Source of the DNA: Conidiobolus incongruus B7586
Taxonomy: Eukaryota; Entomophthoromycota; Entomophthoromycetes; Entomophthorales; Conidiobolaceae
Length of the DNA stretch: 35,475 bases
NCBI GenBank assembly: GCA_000697335.1
Contig: JNEM01015281.1
Coordinates: forward strand, 1-35,475
Direction: 5' to 3'
Shown here: positions 9,618 through 21,970 of the stretch, piece by piece
Numbering within the stretch: the stretch's first letter is position 1
Layout: each line of letters starts with the position of its first letter
Made by a program: the position numbers and the translations under genes
Notes under the pieces: generated by a model
Told to the model about the DNA's origin: nothing
Databases searched by the model: none
What the model saw: only the letters and a program-made list of their open reading frames with translations

Positions 9618-12072
9618 TTTATGTAGAATTGATAATATTATATTCAATTTTCATTAATCAAAACTTATCATACTAAATTCAATATTATTAAATTTTATAA
9701 ATTATTTGTAAAATTGAAATGATTTAGTCTATATTATCATTATACACTTTCATACCAATGAAATATCTATATCGTTTATTCATAGATCAATAAAAGATTT
9801 ATATTAATACAAGATTCAAATAAATTATCATATTAATTGTAAATTTAATAAATATATTTAGTAAATCAAATTAAATTCTAATTAATATTGAATAAAAAAT
9901 ACTTCTGAAATTTAGATGATTTTTGAAAAAAGTTGTATAAATATTAAATTTCTAATTTTGATTTTTTCACCAATGAAAATAACTAAAATAACTGAAATAA
10001 CTGATCAATATTATTACTATAGTCTTGTAAATGTTGAGTTTTAAAATTAGCAAATATCGTCAAGCTTATAATTTTATGATTATGATATATTAGTCATTAT
10101 AACAGTATTGGGCAAATTATTTCATTTATATTAATAAGTACAAAACTTATATTTCCATAATTTATTTTTTATATTTAATCTTTCAAATATATTCTACTAA
10201 TGTAATTTTTTATTTATTAATTTTAAGACTTAAATATTGTAAATAATTATTATTATATATTGATATTATATAACGAAAAAAGTTGATTATATTACAAAAT
10301 AGATATTGATGTCATTATCTTTAAATTTATATTCTAATATATATCAATTAGTAAATTTATATTAAATTTGCTATATTGATAGCAAATTGAAATTAATCTT
10401 TTGTAATATATATTTGGCATACCTAAAATTCTACTCTGAAAATGGAAATTTGATGTATATGAATAGTTACTAATTTAATAATTTTGTATTATAAATTATA
10501 AAAAAATTTGTTTATATTCATTATTATAAATAAATTAGTTTTGATAAAAAACTTAAACTCATAGATGAATATTAAACAAAAGCGTTATTAAATTAATATT
10601 TACCTGCCTTTTTAATAAATCTTATCTGAAACTATAACTATAAAAGTAACTTTGATTATTTCATCCAATTCATTCAAAATCGAAATTAAAGTATTTATAA
10701 AATACAAATATGTAATAAAAAATTTACTGATTGTTTATCATATTATTCTGTTTTTAGTGATTAATTTGAAAATTTTATTAATTTATTGACTTCAAATTTA
10801 TGTCATATTTGGTTTTCAATATTTCTATATATTATCAATTATAAACAATTTTGGAGTATATAATTGTTCTCAGCATTAATGTTTAATAAATGTAATATAT
10901 TGAATAACTTGAATTATTATTTAATAATTGTATGGTTTTTTGCCAAAATTACTGATTCAAATATACTAAGGAAAATTTTCATAAATTTTATTATAATTTG
11001 ATATATATATGAGAACAGTCATAAAATTCTTATTATTACAAAATCATTTATTATATATTTCTGAATTTTGTTTTTATAATTAATGTTTTAAATAAGATTG
11101 ATGATAATATAACGATTGAAATCATTCATTAAAATATTATTACATTACTTTGTCTTGAATAAAACATATCCATTTACAACAGTTTGATCAGATATACATA
11201 ATAAATATTTTTAATGGTAGCTTGTTAGTTAAATATTAAAAATTGAAGTGATAATCTTATTATTATATAAATTGAGAGGTATTTTGCTAAAAATTAAATA
11301 GATTGTTATATAATTGAAAAAGAATATATATTAAAAATTAAAATATTGCATTACATAAATAATATGAAATAGTATAATAAAATTTCATAGTATGTCATTA
11401 TTGAATTTAAATAAAAATTAATTTAGATATATAAATATAGCGGAAAGATAGATTATTCATTAACATACATTATAAATTTTGGCTATTATATATTTTAAGA
11501 TAGCTTTATATCTATAGATCTATTTTTATACAAACCATAATTTCTTCTAAATTCCACTTTATATTATAAAAAAAAATAAATTTGATAATTTTGCAAAATT
11601 TGTTTTTATTTTAATAGTAATAAATTTTATAAAATTAAACAATTTCCAAATATAGTATTTATATTTAAGCAAGATTATAATATATATAATCCCATGATTT
11701 TTTTTCGAAAAAATATATATACATATTAAATATATAAAGTTATTCTAATCAATAATATGATGTCCATTTTTACCCGCTCTTAATATTACTAATAAAAATA
11801 TATCATAACAGATCAAGCAAGTAGCATTTTTAAGTTTACGTAAAAGTTATAAAAATAGTAATATTCTAATTTGGTCAGGTTCATTATTTTATCCAGATCT
11901 TCAAAAAGAGTATCATCAAAGTATATTATTGGACGGAATCAGGTTTTCCGTATTCAATCATTCACATTTTCCACTATTATATCATTAATTAATGAAAATA
12001 GAAACTAAGTATAAAATGAGTTGAAAAAGCTATATGTTGAAATAGTTTTCTTTATATTACTTATATTACTAA
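9618..12072. other. AT-rich spacer before the membrane-protein array
   Basis: About 2.4 kb without a recognisable gene, RNA or repeat. The last 100 bases must hold the promoter of the first array gene; several TATA-like strings occur, but none can be chosen in this composition. Confidence 0.5.
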
Positions 12073-12834
12073 ATGAATTCAATTTTTTTCAGATTATTAT
12101 TTTTTATCACTTTAATAAGTGGGCTCAATGCTCAAGACGCAGCTGTAATCAGTGACGGATTGCCACGAACTAGCGCTGCTGCCATTATAACGTCTATTAT
12201 CTTGATGTTAGTTGGCCTCACGTTCACATTCGCTGGTAAAAGACTGGTCAAAATACTATTAGTTATTATCGGTTTTGTGTTCTTTGGATTTTTAAGTTTG
12301 TGGATTGCTGTTTCAATTGTTGACGTAGAGCAAATTACCCAAGGTCAAGAAATTGGTATCTGGGTTGGATCAGCTATTGCAGGTATCGTGGGGGCTATAC
12401 TTTCTTGGTTCCTTTTCAAAGTAGGCATTTTCTTCCTCGGATTTCTCGTTGGCTTCAGTATTGGCGGCGCCGTTGTCCAATGCTTTCAAATCCATACTAC
12501 ATGGCTTATTATTTTATTGGCTGTGGTATGTGGTACTGTCGTTGGTACGCTAGCTGTTTGGTTAGAGCATATAATGGTTGTTATTGCTACTGCATTATTT
12601 GGAGCTCAAGCTTTTATGTTTGGTGTGGATTTCATCGCTAATAAGGGGTATGCTGATCTGATCAATTATGCAGTCCGTAAGAAATCAGTAGACTTTACTC
12701 CAGCTGTATGGGCGATGTTAGCTTCTGCATTAATCATGGCTGTAATTGGGATGATTGTACAGTTTAAAGCTCATTCCAAGGTACAAAATCATATTAATGA
12801 AAGAAGAGATAGATCAGAATACAGAATGTTATGA
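12073..12834 (+). CDS. Seven-helix secretory membrane protein, TM7S3/TM198-like (DUF4203), array copy 1
   Basis: A single-exon gene of 253 aa. Residues 1-20 form a signal peptide with likely cleavage after Ala20 (GLNA|QD). A short lumenal stretch follows, then seven hydrophobic segments at about 34-54, 58-83, 93-114, 116-138, 142-163, 166-189 and 211-231. Glycine-rich helices (GIWVGSAIAGIVGAI, FLGFLVGFSIGG), the AGKR loop between helices 1 and 2, and FIANKGY after helix 6 recur in every copy. This layout fits the TM7S3/TM198-like DUF4203 family, whose biochemical role is not established (human TMEM198 is reported as a Wnt-pathway scaffold). With a cleaved signal and seven helices, the basic tail (232-253) should be cytosolic; it ends in YRML, a YxxΦ-type sorting motif. 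The ATG is chosen because it begins the conserved leader. Parts are nearly identical to copy 2. The family call rests on topology and remembered composition. Confidence 0.8.
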   Translation: MNSIFFRLLFFITLISGLNAQDAAVISDGLPRTSAAAIITSIILMLVGLTFTFAGKRLVKILLVIIGFVFFGFLSLWIAVSIVDVEQITQGQEIGIWVGSAIAGIVGAILSWFLFKVGIFFLGFLVGFSIGGAVVQCFQIHTTWLIILLAVVCGTVVGTLAVWLEHIMVVIATALFGAQAFMFGVDFIANKGYADLINYAVRKKSVDFTPAVWAMLASALIMAVIGMIVQFKAHSKVQNHINERRDRSEYRML

Positions 12835-14335
12835 AAATAAGAAAGAATATTTTCAAGTTTAAGATGAAAATTTTCTTAAATATTATAAAATTTTGAATGA
12901 TCTGATAGTTTGATCCAAACAATATAATAATATATTCTGCAACTTATTTTAATTTGCATTTAATTTTAATAAAACTATTTCATTTTATAAAATAATAAGA
13001 TATTTTGAATTATTTAATTCTATATCGCTCAAAAAACAATCTAAATATGGTAATATAAGAAATAAAATCATATTCTAGTGAAAGTATATTATATTTTGAG
13101 TGTATACTCTGATATCATGGAATTTAATATATTAACAGATGGCTTTTATATTTTAAGCAGAGCCAGTTGAAATTACAAAAATAGCTGTGGTCTAATAATA
13201 ATTTCATTATTTAGTGGATAGTTTATAATAGTCACTTTTCTGATAATAAAATTCTTAAAAATAATTTGGATCTAAGCTCAATAATCCATAATGAAGTAAA
13301 TTAAATAAATGGCCAAACTACCCAAGGAAAGAAAAAAAATGATACATTACATTTCAGGTTAATCGATTTAAATTATTTGATGAATATAGAGAAAAATGAT
13401 AAGATTGATAGATTAGTGTCTAAAATTGGTCAATCTAAGCAATTTTCAAATTTAAATTTTAATTCAAAATTAATGATTCATGAATCTTAAATTAAGCATT
13501 ATTCAGTATAGACCAGTAAATATCAAGATTAATTAATACCTTGGTAATTGTTGATAATTTCGGCGAGATTTTTATAGCGTGATATTCTTAAACACTAAAT
13601 TTTCTCATAAGCACATATAAAATTTATGGAGTCTTTATAAATCATTTGTATACTATATAACTTCAACGATAAAGCCACAATATCAACTATTTCTTATATA
13701 TTTGGAATAATATGGCAAAAGCTAATGTGAGTATCGTGAATTTCGATATCCTTTAGTGGATATGATATTAGAATATAATTAAATCGCATAAGTTTCAAGT
13801 AATTATATATGTAGTTACTCTTGAATTTTAATCCAGATTACTCATTACTATATAAATATTTATTTTATTTAATTCAATAGCGCTTGAATTAATATAATTC
13901 CATTTGAATATATTTACAACTATAATATATCTTAGTAATGAAAGATGGAAAATCTGATAATTATGAATATTGATAAATATCAATCTATAAAATGTCAACT
14001 TGATGAATATATAGCATTTTGATCAATATCGCAATTAAAATGTCTGAATTGAATTATTTGTTCACTCTTTGTGAGGTTCTGTAAATATGTACAATATTTA
14101 TCCAAATTTTTGTCCAAGGTGATCTGGAGAAAAATATAATTAAAGTTAAATGTGTTTAAAAATAGAGCCTGTGATCTAGTCAGAACAATTTGAATTTGGA
14201 ATTTTGGTATATCTCAATAAAAAATATATCCACTAAACGATATTTTTCAAATTGTAAATTAGTTTAATGATTTTGAATTTGATTCATTGACAAATGGTCA
14301 AGGTTAAACCAATTAACACAAACATGATAAAATAT
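12835..14335. other. AT-rich spacer between array copy 1 and the solo LTR
   Basis: No gene, RNA or repeat is recognised. Composition is typical of the other spacers. Confidence 0.5.
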
Positions 14336-14669
14336 TGCAAGGCTTCTGGAAAGTAGTCTTGCGATAAAGATCACGTGAGCTCGATGAAACGGGCCAAAGA
14401 TGGCTAACTAGATACTTTAGAGGAGTTTTATTAAAATAGCAAGATCTAGGGCTTGGCCCTGATCGAAGTGATCCCTCAGTAAATATCTGTCCAGTGACTA
14501 TTTTATAGTGTGGTTGATCCTTGGCCAATGTGTTGAGGCTCCAGCTTCTGCTATAGTCTGGAATTTTCCATTGTGCAAGGGTTGTTCCTGATATTTGTGA
14601 GTGGATTACATCTGGAATCTTGACGGACGGTTAAAATTGAAAGGCGAGCGGACCTCCCGATCCGCGACA
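14336..14669 (-). mobile_element. Solo LTR, 334 bp, copy 1 (LTR retroelement fossil)
   Basis: Read on the minus strand it starts TGTCGCGGATCGGGAGG and ends GCCTTGCA, the TG...CA ends of an LTR. It is flanked by ATAT on both sides (14332-14335 and 14670-14673), which may be a target-site duplication but is weak in AT-rich DNA. A second copy of exactly the same length lies in the opposite orientation at 34438-34771, about 93% identical by eye. There is no internal region beside it, so it is a solo LTR left by recombination; superfamily unknown. This copy keeps more CpG and is much richer in G and C than the spacer. Likely age is younger than the gypsy relics nearby. Confidence 0.82.
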
Positions 14670-15469
14670 ATATGTATATAATTATTTAGTCAGTAAAACT
14701 GACCTTAGCTGATTTCTTCAAATAAGCAAGATGTATAGCAATATGAATTTCATTTTAAGTAATTGGTTCTTGTTGCTTTAGTAAATGGCCTAACTGCTAA
14801 AGACTTTATTTATATTCCCATTAATATTTAAGAAATTCCATTTGAGAGAGGTGAATAAAATATGATATACTGTATCAAAATTTTAATTAGTTTCTATATT
14901 TATGTTTCATGGAATGTATTAACTGAAATATTATTAAAATATGGTTGGTATACATTTATCAGATACATAAGCTAATACTGGGTTTACAGAGTATTTAGTT
15001 TTGATGAAATTTAAGTCATATATTACTGTTATTGGTTTTTATTCGACGATTCTGGATTTAATAGATGGGTTATTTTCATTGAGTATTTAGAGGTTTTTTA
15101 GTAATTATTCAAGGACTTTTTTAGGTTATATGCTTAGTAATATCTTTTAAAATCCTTCCAAGTTGTAAATCCATATATTTATTAACTATTTGAGCTAGTA
15201 TTCTTTATTATAATTGTTAACTTATAGATTAAAGAGTCTGATTATATAATGATTATTAATAGTTTAATATTTGGAGCACTATTAAATATAAAGGATGTGG
15301 ACATAGCAATCAACCAGGAAACTAATAGATATATATTACAGATTAATAGTTAAAACTTAGGACAAAAACTCTCTTCATGATACCTATTATTATTTATTCT
15401 TTTATTATTGATATTACTCTGTATTTTAAATAATGGCAATTGTTTGTCATTTAAAATAAATCAATATTT
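14670..15469. other. AT-rich spacer between solo LTR and ancient repeat
   Basis: No gene is recognised. Around 14980-15140 a plus-strand frame stays mostly open with ordinary-looking composition (for example ILDLIDGLFS), but it is interrupted and matches nothing I can name. Confidence 0.4.
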
Positions 15470-16703
15470 TGATATATAATATAAAAAAATAAATATATAA
15501 TATAAATTTAATAGTTTCTTTTATTATTAATAACTTTTTACTATATTTTTAACAAACTTCTAATATTTAAAAAACAATTCTTTTTATTAAAAACTAAAAT
15601 TTAATGTTTCAAAAACCAATTAAATTGTTTTGTAGAAATTTTCTTTCTTGTAAGCTAGTTTTTTAATTGCTTAAAGCAATTCTAACTATATAAGTTATAA
15701 TCTAAAAAATATACTAGATGTGGTAGTTTTTTCTAGTTATTTTTAATTAGAAAATTTTTTATAGCTTTAAATTTATATATTATAATTATTATATAAAATA
15801 ATAAGTTTTTTAAATTATATTAAAAACACTAATTAAAAATAGTTTTATATAAAAAAAATAATATAAATCTTATTATTAATTAATTTTCCTTTCAAAATTA
15901 AATAAGAGTAGTATATACTATTATACTTTATTATAATAATTAATATTTGGTTATTAATAAAATATTTATTTAAAAGGATTTATAAAAAAAGTTGATTTAA
16001 CTTAATTTAACACTTTGATTTATATTTTAATAAAAGATTATATAAAGATTTAAGATTCATTAATTAAAATTATTTGTTATAAAAGCTTAAGTTTCTAATA
16101 ATTTTTTTATTATGTTTTATTTAATAAAAACTATTTTAACTTTTTTTAAGCTTTAATTAAATTATAAAATATCTATTTTATATTTTTATTTATTAACTTA
16201 AGTTTAAACTTAATTATATATAAAATACTTATCAAACTAATATTTAAATATTTAAATAATTTTTTAAATAAAATAAAAAGGTATTTTTTAATATATTTTT
16301 TCATTTTATAAATAGATAAAAAAATAATAGTTAAAATTGATTTTTTAAATTTTAATAAATTTTAAATAATTTTTCTTTAAATGTTAAAATAATTTACCTA
16401 GTGATATATTATTAATTTAGATAATATTTTATTATTCAAAGCTACTTATAAATTTTGAATTATTTTAAAGGTTTTATAGTTAAGTTCTACTAATATTAAA
16501 ATAAAAGACTTTTGATGATTATTGATTATAAATATAATTAAATTAAAAAACTAGTTTTAAAAAATTAATTTTCTAATCAAAATAATAATAATATTATATA
16601 TATATATATTATATAAAAATATAAGTTCCTATTTATTTAATATATATTTGTTTATTTAAAAACAATAATATATTTGAAAAATCAGAAATTAAAAAATTTC
16701 CCA
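15470..16703 (+). repeat. Ancient AT-rich repeat R2, copy 1 (about 1.2 kb)
   Basis: The sequence lines up, in reverse complement, with three pieces at the right of the window: about 34772-35000, 34307-34437 and 27744-28610, in that order. Anchor matches include the TTTATTATTAATAA region near 15520, GCAATTCTAACTATAT near 15680, ATAGCTTTAAATTTATATATT near 15762, AAAAGATTATATAAA near 16030, TTATATTTTTATTTATTAA near 16177, and TTGAAAAATCA at 16673-16683. Identity is perhaps 70-75% by eye, almost all in A and T, so the family is old and heavily decayed. I cannot tell its class. Strings resembling part of the right end recur in direct orientation around copy 2, which hints at an LTR-type or similar element. 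Confidence 0.65.
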
Positions 16704-17063
16704 TTATTTCAAATTTAAAGTAATAGGAGTTTATGAACAAATCTGAAATATTTGATCTGATACTGAAAAAGGATCAAATTTCCATAAACAATTATAAGAT
16801 AATAAAAAGCACCTGGTTATTAAAAGCATTTTTAGTTAACTATTTAAAACTTTAAACTTTATTTCTTAATTTCAAATAGATAATAAAGTGAATTTTTCTA
16901 ATTCCATCAATATATTAAATTTCTCAATAAATAAATTTTTTAGGAAAACATTAAAATTGATATATACAATAATATTCTAATATAAAATTAATGATTCTAA
17001 TAAAAATTATCAATCGCTATAATTATATAAATATTCTTTTATAGTATATAATATTGAATAGGA

Positions 17064-17107
<44 letters not shown>

Positions 17108-18566
17108 TAGTTTAAAAGTATTCATTCATATTTAATTAAAAATTAGCTGTTTTTTATAATTCATCAGTTATATAAATTAAATTTAATACCAATTATATAT
17201 TAAATTCGTGACTATAATCAATCTATAATTATATAAAAATTAATCAGTTAATTACTTGAGATAAATTGTCATCATTTTCTATATAAGCACTGCGTATTAA
17301 TCATTCACTTTGATTGTTTTTTCGTTTTAACTAACTCCATCAAATTGGTATTTAATAAAATTTTTATTTCCTTATTAATAATATCCTTATAAAAGCTATT
17401 GTAATTATTCATTTCTTTTGGATACTATAAAAGTAATGATTGACTAAATTATTAATATAAATTTATGAATTATTAGTAATAAAACTATAAAAACTATTGG
17501 TTACAACTTAAATTATATTTAAGACAAAATTGATAAATATTTCAAGGAAAAATCAATATGTATCAAAGCTCATAAGGATAGTACATGAAATTCATTTATA
17601 GAAATTTTACACCAACTTACAGGAAATTATCATATTTCTGTATATATATATCAATTATAATATATTTGTCTATAATTTAGAATTGGAAAATATAAGCTTA
17701 AAACTCATATTAATATATGTATTATATAAACTTTTTAATTCAAATAAAATAAAATATATTAATTTATAATAAAAGTTGATATAAAAATTTTATTTTAATT
17801 TTAAATTTAATATTATTAAATCATACAAAATCCAAAATATTAATTATAAAATTGTAATTTTGAATTGTTTTAAAAAAATTTAAATAGGTAAAAAAATATT
17901 GGATACACAATTGTAAAAAATAAATTTGACCAATGATGATAAGTATTATATGAAAGTATATAAGTATATATTGAATCAATTATATACCATTACTTATATT
18001 TGAATTCATTTCTCAAGTTACGTTATGGTTAAATTATTAAAAATGAAATTATGAAAAATTTATAAATATAATAAAATCGTTAAAAATTTTAGTTAACTAT
18101 GAAAATAAATCAGATTTTTATAGTAAATTGGATTTAATAAAATTTCAAATAAATAATTAATAAATATAATAATGCGCAAAAATATCCTTATTCTATGATG
18201 TTCACTCTCAAAATATTAAGAATATATCTATTAGTTATATCAATTTCTAATGTGGTAGTATTCAATTATTAATGTCAAATTAATTTATATTGAATTTTAA
18301 TACATCTAACTACTTATAAAACTACAAAATAAACGATATAAAATGAATTGAACTATTTTGAAATAAGTGAATATTAAATTCATAATTATGATTCCTTCAA
18401 TGAATAAATTAGTAATGTAAATTTAGGCGTAATACCCGATAAAATCTGGTTTTTCGCTGAATCATTTACTAATTTTAATTAATTAATAAAATTTAATACT
18501 TAATATAAAAAGAATTCAAATCATTATACTTATATTTACTGAGATTTTAATTATAATTATTTTAAA
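16704..18566. other. AT-rich spacer upstream of array copy 2
   Basis: Apart from the AT microsatellite at 17069-17103, I see no gene, RNA or repeat. A small inverted repeat, TTTGATC...GATCAAA, lies at about 16752-16781. The promoter of array copy 2 should be in the final hundred bases. Confidence 0.5.
17069..17103. repeat. (AT)n microsatellite, 35 bp
   Basis: An uninterrupted alternating AT run of 35 bases. Such runs are self-complementary and usually length-variable between individuals. Confidence 0.97.
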
Positions 18567-19337
18567 ATGATAAATTTTTTCAAATTATTATTTATTATTA
18601 CCTTATTAACTGGTTTAAATGCTCAATCGACAGATTTATCATTGGGCGGACCGCCACGAACTAGCGCTGCTGCCATTATAATATCAATTATCTTGATGTT
18701 AGTTGGTCTCACGTTCACATTCGCTGGTAAAAGACTGGTCAAAATACTATTAGTTATTATCGGTTTTGTGTTCTTTGGATTAATAAGTTTATGTATTGCT
18801 GTTGCCATTGTTAATATAGACGAAATGACTAAAGGTCAAGAAATTGGTATCTGGGTTGGATCAGCTATTGCAGGTATCGTGGGAGCTATACTTTCTTGGT
18901 TCCTTTTCAAAGTAGGCATTTTCTTCCTCGGATTCCTCGTTGGCTTCAATATTGGTAGTGCTGCTTTTCAATGTTTCCAAATCCATACTACATGGCTTAT
19001 TATTCTATTGGCTGTGATATGTGGTGTTGCCATTGGTATGTTAGCTGTTTGGTTAGAGCATATAATGGTTGTTGTTGCTACTGCGATTTTTGGATCTTAC
19101 ACTTTCATGAACGGTGTGGATGTTATTGCCAATAAGGGATATATTGGACTTTCTAATGCTATATTGAAGACGCAAAGTTTGAAACTTAGTCCTTCTCTAT
19201 GGGCGATGTTAGCTTCTGAATTGATTATAGCTATAATTGGGATGATTGTCCAGTTTAAACTTCATTCCAAGGCTGATAATTATATTGGTTCTAAACAACT
19301 TCAATCTGGATATCAAGAGGTTGATAATCCTCGTTGA
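18567..19337 (+). CDS. Seven-helix secretory membrane protein, TM7S3/TM198-like (DUF4203), array copy 2
   Basis: A single-exon gene of 256 aa, the closest relative of copy 1. The signal peptide is residues 1-19 with likely cleavage at GLNA|QS. The lumenal stretch STDLSLGGPPRTS is followed by seven hydrophobic helices spaced as in copy 1. The AGKRLVKILL loop, GIWVGSAIAGIVGAI, FLGFLVGF, WLEHIMVV and IANKGY are all kept. The cytosolic tail after VQFKLHSK is longer and less basic than in copy 1 and contains YQEV (249-252), again a YxxΦ-type motif. DNA identity with copy 1 is near-complete, silent sites included, in blocks at 18683-18778 and 18834-18948, but much lower between and after them. That points to gene conversion rather than simple recent duplication. 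No lesions are seen. Function is inferred only at family level. Confidence 0.8.
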   Translation: MINFFKLLFIITLLTGLNAQSTDLSLGGPPRTSAAAIIISIILMLVGLTFTFAGKRLVKILLVIIGFVFFGLISLCIAVAIVNIDEMTKGQEIGIWVGSAIAGIVGAILSWFLFKVGIFFLGFLVGFNIGSAAFQCFQIHTTWLIILLAVICGVAIGMLAVWLEHIMVVVATAIFGSYTFMNGVDVIANKGYIGLSNAILKTQSLKLSPSLWAMLASELIIAIIGMIVQFKLHSKADNYIGSKQLQSGYQEVDNPR

Positions 19338-21635
19338 TTGATGTGAAATATGCACTATTTGATTTTGATACAAATTATGTTTACTGTTCTTTTGATTATT
19401 TTTTTATCAGCTCAATATTTTACAACCTTTTGGAATATATCTAAATTTTTAAAAATTTTAAATAATAAAAAATACAATGTTATTATTTAACTAGTTTTAC
19501 AGTTCCATATATTTGCGTTAATGTCATCATATATGAATTTTTAGGTTTCTCTGATTTACTCAGCTTGCTATAATTTTACAGTATATAAAATATAATTTAA
19601 AAGCTTGTTTTGAAATAACTTATAACCGAATATTTGAAAATTTCAGCGACTATAATTATATTTAATAAATTATAATATCAATTGATAATTTTTCTGAATT
19701 ACTGATTATTTAACATAAATTTCATGATTTAAATTTTTGACAAAATATATTTCACCCACAAATAATTATAATTCATTTTTCTATAAAATTGATTAAAATA
19801 TTGTAGTTGGTTAACTAATTTGATAATTTAAGAAGTATTTTAGTAATAATAGTATACTATAAAATTCCTTAAAAATGGCAATTAATATTTCTTTAACATT
19901 GTGATTTAATATAAACTGTTATCTGTCCCTCTTAATTAACTATGTTTTTGCAATCTAATTTTAACTGTCATTGTAAAGATTTACATTATCAAATATAATT
20001 AAATATCCAATAAAATATATCTAACATGATTTATAAAACATTATCAATCTAATTTTCAGTTCTTTAGATTAAACTTTAATGTTTGAAATATAATAAATTT
20101 AAATCAAAAGTGATTATGACTATTACATCAATTATAAACATTATTTACAGTAAAAAATATCAAATTAAAAATTATCTCTTTTAACTTATTTTCCAAAAAT
20201 TAATGAATATATATTTGTAGATCTCATTATTAGTTAAATAATTTAAGTCAAAGTATAAATTTGTTTATTTCTAAATTACTTTAAAATTTCAATATAAACA
20301 CATTTGTGAAAAAATGAATATATAGAGTTGTGTGCTAGGAAGTTAGAAGTGATTTTATTAAGTATATCTTGAAATAGAAAGATTATAAAAAACTAAAAGT
20401 ATCAAAAGATAACATACAAGGTGATGTAGCAATTAATAATGCCGTATTTTGCTATATTTAACTGAATGTTATATTATAAAAAGAATTTGTTATAATGATT
20501 CTTATTGCTTTTCATTGCTATATTGTGGGGTTTATCATAAAATATTTTTTATAAATTCCTTCAAATTCAAGGAAATGCACACTAGTATACACTCTTATCT
20601 TCGATAACCATTACTTACATATTTATAGGATTTTTATTTAATTATTTATACGATTAATAACTCAAATGTATTTAATGGTTAATGGTTTTGTGTTTGGAAT
20701 TGAAGAGCTTTTTAATTGCTTGTGGTATATTTGGTATGAATGTAACGTTGATTAATAGATTAGAGATTGTTGATGGAATAATATTGATAGAAATTTTTGC
20801 CAATATATATTAAGTTTGTATAAGTTTGGGTTAACTTTTCTTTGATTTATATAAATTATTTACTTAAATTCTTTCATATACCCTTCAACTCTAAAATTTT
20901 CTACATGTTTTATATATGCAATAGCATTCTTTCTTATCTATGATTAACTTTATGTATGAAGAAAAGTATCCCATTTGATTTTTGTTATTACATTACTGTT
21001 TGGAGCATTGCTAGTTTTGAACAAATTATTCAATAATTAATCCTTGAATTATTTCAAGGTCAACTATCCAAAATTAAGTTTTTTTTGAGTTTGTATCTGA
21101 TATATAGTTCTTTAGTATTAAAGATACTCTATATCAAAAAATACATACTATTAAAATTGATATTGAAAATTTATTGAATATATAACTCAGACTACAAATA
21201 CTAAGTCAGAACTCAATTATCATAAAAATGGATTAATCTATTATACAATAATCAAATCTCTTAAAATATCCACGAGGTTCTTAGGATTTAATTGAATTGT
21301 AATTATATAAAATGTGGTTATATTGTAAGAAACAGAGATCATATATCGATGTACTGAATAGAAATATTAAAAGTTTGATTTGTTATGTTGCATATTAGAT
21401 GCCCCACTCTGATTGATTAAAATTTATATCAATTGAATATAAAAATACATGAACGAAAAGAATAAGAATATAATTTGAAAATCGTTGTTTATGAAATCGA
21501 TCATTATTATTTAGTCTCATCAAGACTTTTTCATAAAATGATGTATTTTCAATGTTGTTGTTTATGTCAGATGTAAAGATTGTTGAAAAATATAAAATAG
21601 TTATTCACTAAATAGTCTCAATGATTTGTTTATAT
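19338..21635. other. AT-rich spacer after array copy 2
   Basis: About 2.3 kb with no recognisable gene or RNA. A short frame beginning near 20678 (MVNGFVFGIEELF) ends after 26 codons and is not supported. Confidence 0.5.
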
Positions 21636-21970
21636 ATGATGGGTAATAATCTTGTCATCACTCAAGAAACTCTGATTACGACATTGATTTAAGAAGTTAC
21701 ATTAGTGGTACCTCATATCACGAACTGGCTGACACTATCACTTAATGAACTCATCTTTCTACCTTCCTTTCAAAGGTATCCAGTCTCTAAGTTTTTCTCC
21801 TAATACTCACAAAAGTATTGAGTATTTGGTTTATTTACAGTAAACCATTTTCACCTAATTTGGTGAACCGCATTAATTTTACCTAATTTTGTGGCAACCT
21901 ATTGTTTACCACTGGCGATTCCCAGCTTAAGCTCTTAAAACCTATTTCCTCCAGCGGTTACGGGCGTCAT
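21636..21970 (+). repeat. Dispersed repeat family R1, copy B (MITE-like, 335 bp)
   Basis: Same family and orientation as the block at 1760-2199, sharing its ordered landmarks and its ends ATGATG...CGTCAT. This copy is flanked by ATAT on both sides (21632-21635 and 21971-21974), which could be a target duplication. The conserved hairpin TTCACC-TAATTT-GGTGAA is perfect at about 21856-21873. It is about 100 bp shorter than copy A. It has no coding potential and lies in the spacer between array copies 2 and 3. Confidence 0.65.

Noticed and set aside
12405-12641. Second plus-strand frame inside array copy 1
   Set aside because: It overlaps the membrane protein in another frame, is Cys/Tyr/Trp-rich as expected for an out-of-frame reading, and is not kept open in copy 3.
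14313-14528. Minus-strand open frame of about 70 codons near 14.4 kb
   Set aside because: It lies within the solo LTR and its equivalent has no recognised product; best explained as LTR sequence.
14980-15140. Mostly open plus-strand frame with LDLIDG-like string
   Set aside because: It recalled CDP-alcohol phosphotransferases, but the catalytic D..DG..AR...D pattern is absent and the frame is interrupted. Not supportable.
16596-17103. Possible replication origin or centromere-like AT tract
   Set aside because: AT runs are everywhere in this window; nothing distinguishes this one functionally.
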